Positions 61,487-64,000 of a stretch of 64,000 bases of DNA are shown in pieces (the first letter of the stretch is position 1; each line of letters opens with the position of its first letter). This DNA comes from Pseudoponticoccus marisrubri (GTDB lineage: Bacteria; Pseudomonadota; Alphaproteobacteria; Rhodobacterales; Rhodobacteraceae): assembly GCF_001482405.1 (NCBI RefSeq), contig NZ_LPXO01000002.1, forward strand, positions 248,001 through 312,000. The letters are read 5' to 3'. Made by a program: the position numbers and the translations under genes. The notes below the pieces were generated by a model. It did no database searches. It saw only the letters and a program-made list of their open reading frames with translations, and was not told where the DNA came from.

Positions 61487-62983
61487 TCAGGCGCCCTGCG
61501 CGGCGCCGCGGCGGCGCAGCACAAGCAGCACCAGCGGGATGGACCAGACCGCGATGGTGAACAGGCCAAGGCCGGCCGCGATGGGGCGTTCGAAGAAGGC
61601 GATGAAGCTGCCCTGCGACTTGATCATCGAGGTGACGAAATTCTGCTCCAGCATCGGGCCCAGCACGAGGCCGAGGATCGCCGGCGCGATGGGGATGTCG
61701 TTCTCCTCCATCAGGAAACCGATAATGCCGAAGACCAGCATGATGCCGATGCCGAAGACCGAGTTGTTGATCGCGAAGGAGCCCACCATGCAGAACATCA
61801 GGATGATCGGCATCAGCACCTTCTGCGGGATCGACAACACCTGCCGCGCGCCCTTGATCGCGATCCAGCCCAGCGGCAGCATGATCAGGTTGGCCAGCAG
61901 GAAGGTGATGAAGACGGCATAGATCATCTGCGGCTGGGTGATGAAGACCATCGGCCCGGGATTGATGCCCTTGATATACAGCACGCCGATCACGATGGCG
62001 GTGATGGAATCGCCGGGAATGCCGAAGACCAGGGCCGGGATCCAGGCGCCCGACATGGCGCCATTGTTCGAGGCGCCCGATTCCACGAGCCCCTCGACAT
62101 GGCCCTCTCCGAATTTCTCGGGCGTCTTCGAGAATTTCTTGGAGATCGCGTAGGAGATCCAGGCCGCGATATCGGCCCCCGCCCCGGGCAGCGCGCCGAT
62201 CGCCGTGCCCAAAGCCGAGCCGCGCAGCGCCTGCACCGGGTAGGTCACGAGGTTCTTCGCCTGCTCGCGGAAGATTCCGCGCCCCGAGGTGGGCGGCGGG
62301 CGCACATCCGCGCCGCGCTTGATGAAGGCGCGGATCACCTCGGACACGGCAAAGAGCCCGATCATCGCGGGGATGAACTGCACCCCGCCCATCAGCTCGA
62401 CCGAGCCGAAGGTGTAGCGCGGCGCGCCGGCGGGGTTCTCCAGCCCGATGGTCGCTGCGAACAGCCCGATGAAGAGCGAGATCAGCCCCCGCGCCGGCGA
62501 GCCGGGCGAGATGAAGACGGCGCAGGACAGGCCCAGCACCACCAGCCAGAAATACTCGAACGACGAGAATTTCAGCGCGATCTCGGCCAGCACGGGCGAG
62601 GCGGTGATCAGCACCAGCGTGCCGAAGATGCCGCCGATGGCCGAGAAGACCAGCGAGGCGCCCAGCGCGGATTCCGGCCGGCCCTTCTTGGTCAGCGCAT
62701 AGGCATCCTGCACATAGGCCGCGCTGGCCGGCGTACCGGGCATGCGCAGCATGGTGCCGGGAATGTCGCCGGCAAAGATCGCCATGGCGGTGGCGGTGAC
62801 GATGGTGGCGATCGCCGGCACCGGGTCCATGAAGAAGGTCACCGGCACCAGCAGGGCCGTGGCCATGGTCGCGGTCAGCCCGGGAATGGCGCCGACGAAC
62901 ATGCCGAAGGCGGCCGAGCCCAGGATCACCAGCAGGACATAGGGTTGGAAGACGAGGCTCGCGGCTTCGATCAGGGTCGACAT
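61487..62983 (-). CDS. tctA: Tripartite tricarboxylate transporter, large membrane subunit TctA
   Basis: 498 residues with about twelve hydrophobic segments. Hallmarks: FGMFVGAIPGLTATMATALLVP (about 26-47), AGDIPGTMLRMPGTPASAA (about 70-88) and the repeated GALPGAGADIAAWISYAISKK (about 258-278). Carries a carboxylate across the membrane with a cation gradient. Lies 7 bases after tctB. Confidence 0.96.
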   Translation of the reverse strand: MSTLIEAASLVFQPYVLLVILGSAAFGMFVGAIPGLTATMATALLVPVTFFMDPVPAIATIVTATAMAIFAGDIPGTMLRMPGTPASAAYVQDAYALTKKGRPESALGASLVFSAIGGIFGTLVLITASPVLAEIALKFSSFEYFWLVVLGLSCAVFISPGSPARGLISLFIGLFAATIGLENPAGAPRYTFGSVELMGGVQFIPAMIGLFAVSEVIRAFIKRGADVRPPPTSGRGIFREQAKNLVTYPVQALRGSALGTAIGALPGAGADIAAWISYAISKKFSKTPEKFGEGHVEGLVESGASNNGAMSGAWIPALVFGIPGDSITAIVIGVLYIKGINPGPMVFITQPQMIYAVFITFLLANLIMLPLGWIAIKGARQVLSIPQKVLMPIILMFCMVGSFAINNSVFGIGIMLVFGIIGFLMEENDIPIAPAILGLVLGPMLEQNFVTSMIKSQGSFIAFFERPIAAGLGLFTIAVWSIPLVLLVLRRRGAAQGA

Positions 62984-62990
62984 GCGGGGG

Positions 62991-63464
62991 TCACCACAGG
63001 AAGGTCAGGAATTCGGTGCGCGGCAGCGGCACCAGGAGAAGCCGGCCAAAGGCCTGCTGGATGGCCAGCGCGGCCACGGCCGACAGGGCAAACGCCACGG
63101 GCCAGCGCACGCCGAGGATCAGCATCGCGGCCAGCATCACGCCGAAGGCGGTGGGCAGGAATCCCACCAGCGGCGAGACCAGGATATAGACCACGATCAG
63201 CCCCAGAACGGCCACCAGCCGTGCCAGCGCCGCGCCGCTGCGCGTCCAGTCGGCCAGTCGCAGGCCCGGCACGCGCTCGCCCGCGATCAGGGCCTTCACG
63301 ATGATGAAGAGCCCCGTCAGCACGGTGACGAAGGCGATGGCGCGGGGCATGGTGCCCGCCCCGTAGGCCTGTCCGGGGATCGCCTTGAACCCCATGGCCG
63401 AGATGTAGATGGCGATGCCGCCCAGCAGGGTCAGCAGTCCCAGGGTCAGGTCGGTCACGCGCAT
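62991..63464 (-). CDS. tctB: Tripartite tricarboxylate transporter, small membrane subunit TctB
   Basis: 157 residues with four hydrophobic segments (about 8-25, 38-60, 78-118 in two parts, 125-145) and the family start TDLTLGLLTLLGGIAIYISAMGF, read in part. Required partner of TctA. Confidence 0.92.
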   Translation of the reverse strand: MRVTDLTLGLLTLLGGIAIYISAMGFKAIPGQAYGAGTMPRAIAFVTVLTGLFIIVKALIAGERVPGLRLADWTRSGAALARLVAVLGLIVVYILVSPLVGFLPTAFGVMLAAMLILGVRWPVAFALSAVAALAIQQAFGRLLLVPLPRTEFLTFLW

Positions 63465-63514
63465 GGTGGGGATCCTGTCGGCTTGGCGTGCGGCAAGGGT
63501 GCGGCGACGGGAAT

Positions 63515-63549
63515 GGGGCCGGCGCGGGGATGCCCCCGCCGCCGGCCCC
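63515..63549 (-). other. Long hairpin between tctC and tctB
   Basis: A 15-bp stem with one bulged base (GGGGCCGGC/GCCGGCCCC outer, GCGGGG/CCCCGC inner) and a 4-base loop. It lies in the 104-base gap after tctC. Such structures often protect the 3' end of the binding-protein mRNA so that it is made in excess over the membrane parts. Confidence 0.65.
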
Positions 63550-63568
63550 GCCCGGGCGCCCTGGTGCT

Positions 63569-64000
63569 TTACTCGGCGGCGAGCCCGGCCGCCTTCATGA
63601 CCTCGCCGAAGGCGGCGTCGTCATTGGCCACGATCTCGGTCGCGTCCTCGCCCCGGGCCCAGCGCAGGCCGAAGCCGCGATCCTGCATGAAGCTCTGGTA
63701 CTCCTCCGAGTTGTAGGCCGCCTCGACCGCGTCCATCAGCCGGGTCTTGACGTCCTCGGGCAGCCCGTCGGGCGCCGCCACCGAGCGCCAGACCGCAACG
63801 GTCCAGTCGGAGCCGGTGGATTCGGCCAGCGTCGGCACGTCGGGGAAGGCCTCCTGCCGCTCGGCGGACATGGTGGCCAGCGGCAGCACGCGATCGGCCT
63901 CGATCATCGAGCGCCCCTCGGCCAGCGAGGACGGCACGATATCCACGCCGCCCGCGACCATGTCGGCAAGGCCCGGCGCGGCGCCCTGGCTGGGCACGAA
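63569..64000 (-). CDS. tctC: Tripartite tricarboxylate transporter binding protein TctC (N-terminus outside window)
   Basis: The last 143 residues of a periplasmic binding protein; the frame is open to the window edge. PSQGAAPGLADMVAGGVDIV, in part, and ERQEAFPDVPTLAESTG are typical of TctC/Bug proteins. The last third (PEDVKTRLMDAVEAAYNSEEYQ) is complete. It delivers the carboxylate to TctAB. Confidence 0.93.
   Translation of the reverse strand, partial: FVPSQGAAPGLADMVAGGVDIVPSSLAEGRSMIEADRVLPLATMSAERQEAFPDVPTLAESTGSDWTVAVWRSVAAPDGLPEDVKTRLMDAVEAAYNSEEYQSFMQDRGFGLRWARGEDATEIVANDDAAFGEVMKAAGLAAE

Overview
The window is about 64 kb of GC-rich, densely coding DNA. It reads as a chromosomal segment of a marine or Rhodobacter-like alphaproteobacterium (order Rhodobacterales). 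This rests on a complete RcGTA-type gene transfer agent cluster, alphaproteobacterial families (a DUF4167 protein, a TIGR02281 aspartic protease, an LptD with a Cys-containing tail) and the lptF-lptG-lptD-surA-pdxA-rsmA order. I found no rRNA, tRNA, CRISPR array or insertion sequence. Gene names and functions come from recognised motifs and remembered family features; no database search was possible.

Layout. 1-4.3 kb: end of a peptide-type ABC transporter operon (permease cut by the window edge, long permease, fused double ATPase), closed by a terminator. 4.4-9.3 kb: membrane protein with a PilZ-like tail, lytic transglycosylase, ssb, site-2 protease with CBS domains, cysE, and a DksA/TraR-type zinc-finger protein. 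9.3-23.8 kb: GTA cluster on the minus strand, transcribed from g1 (terminase-associated) to g15 (host-specificity protein), with every expected structural gene open. Most genes overlap or nearly touch, but a 353-bp spacer between g2 and g3 is full of repeats. 24-30.9 kb: aminotransferase, PEP-mutase-like lyase, TfoX-C, PMP3 and DUF4112 proteins; then ndk (opposite strand), an ABC-F ATPase, MarC and an aspartic protease. 31-41.6 kb: holC and pepA, then the outer-membrane biogenesis operon lptFG-lptD-surA-pdxA-rsmA, and a DUF4167 protein. 41.8-46.6 kb: prfA-prmC, a DUF1499 protein, an agmatinase-family enzyme and an M20 amidohydrolase.

46.7-57.6 kb is a catabolic region, all on the minus strand. 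It first encodes an NMT1/THI5-type ABC transporter with a CDA-fold deaminase, an 8-oxoguanine-deaminase-like amidohydrolase, two different 2-oxoglutarate/Fe(II) oxygenases and an alpha/beta hydrolase (probably uptake and oxidation of a nucleobase-like compound). It then encodes ltnD-otnK-otnC-otnI, the L-threonate/four-carbon acid sugar pathway to dihydroxyacetone phosphate. A LysR-type regulator is divergent from this block. 58.6-59.5 kb: a stand-alone HlyC-type acyltransferase divergent from a 64-residue protein. 59.6-64 kb: an HpcH/HpaI aldolase convergent with a D-2-hydroxyacid dehydrogenase and a tripartite tricarboxylate transporter (tctC cut by the window edge), probably a sugar-acid or dicarboxylate utilisation set.

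Besides genes, the window holds several families of structured intergenic DNA: twin AT-rich palindromes at 42.7 and 46.6 kb sharing the same arm, twin GC-rich palindromes at 8.0 kb, a scaffold repeat at 22.1 and 31.1 kb, three iterons and a G-quadruplex-like G-run in the g2-g3 spacer, and a hairpin that can hide the agmatinase ribosome-binding site.
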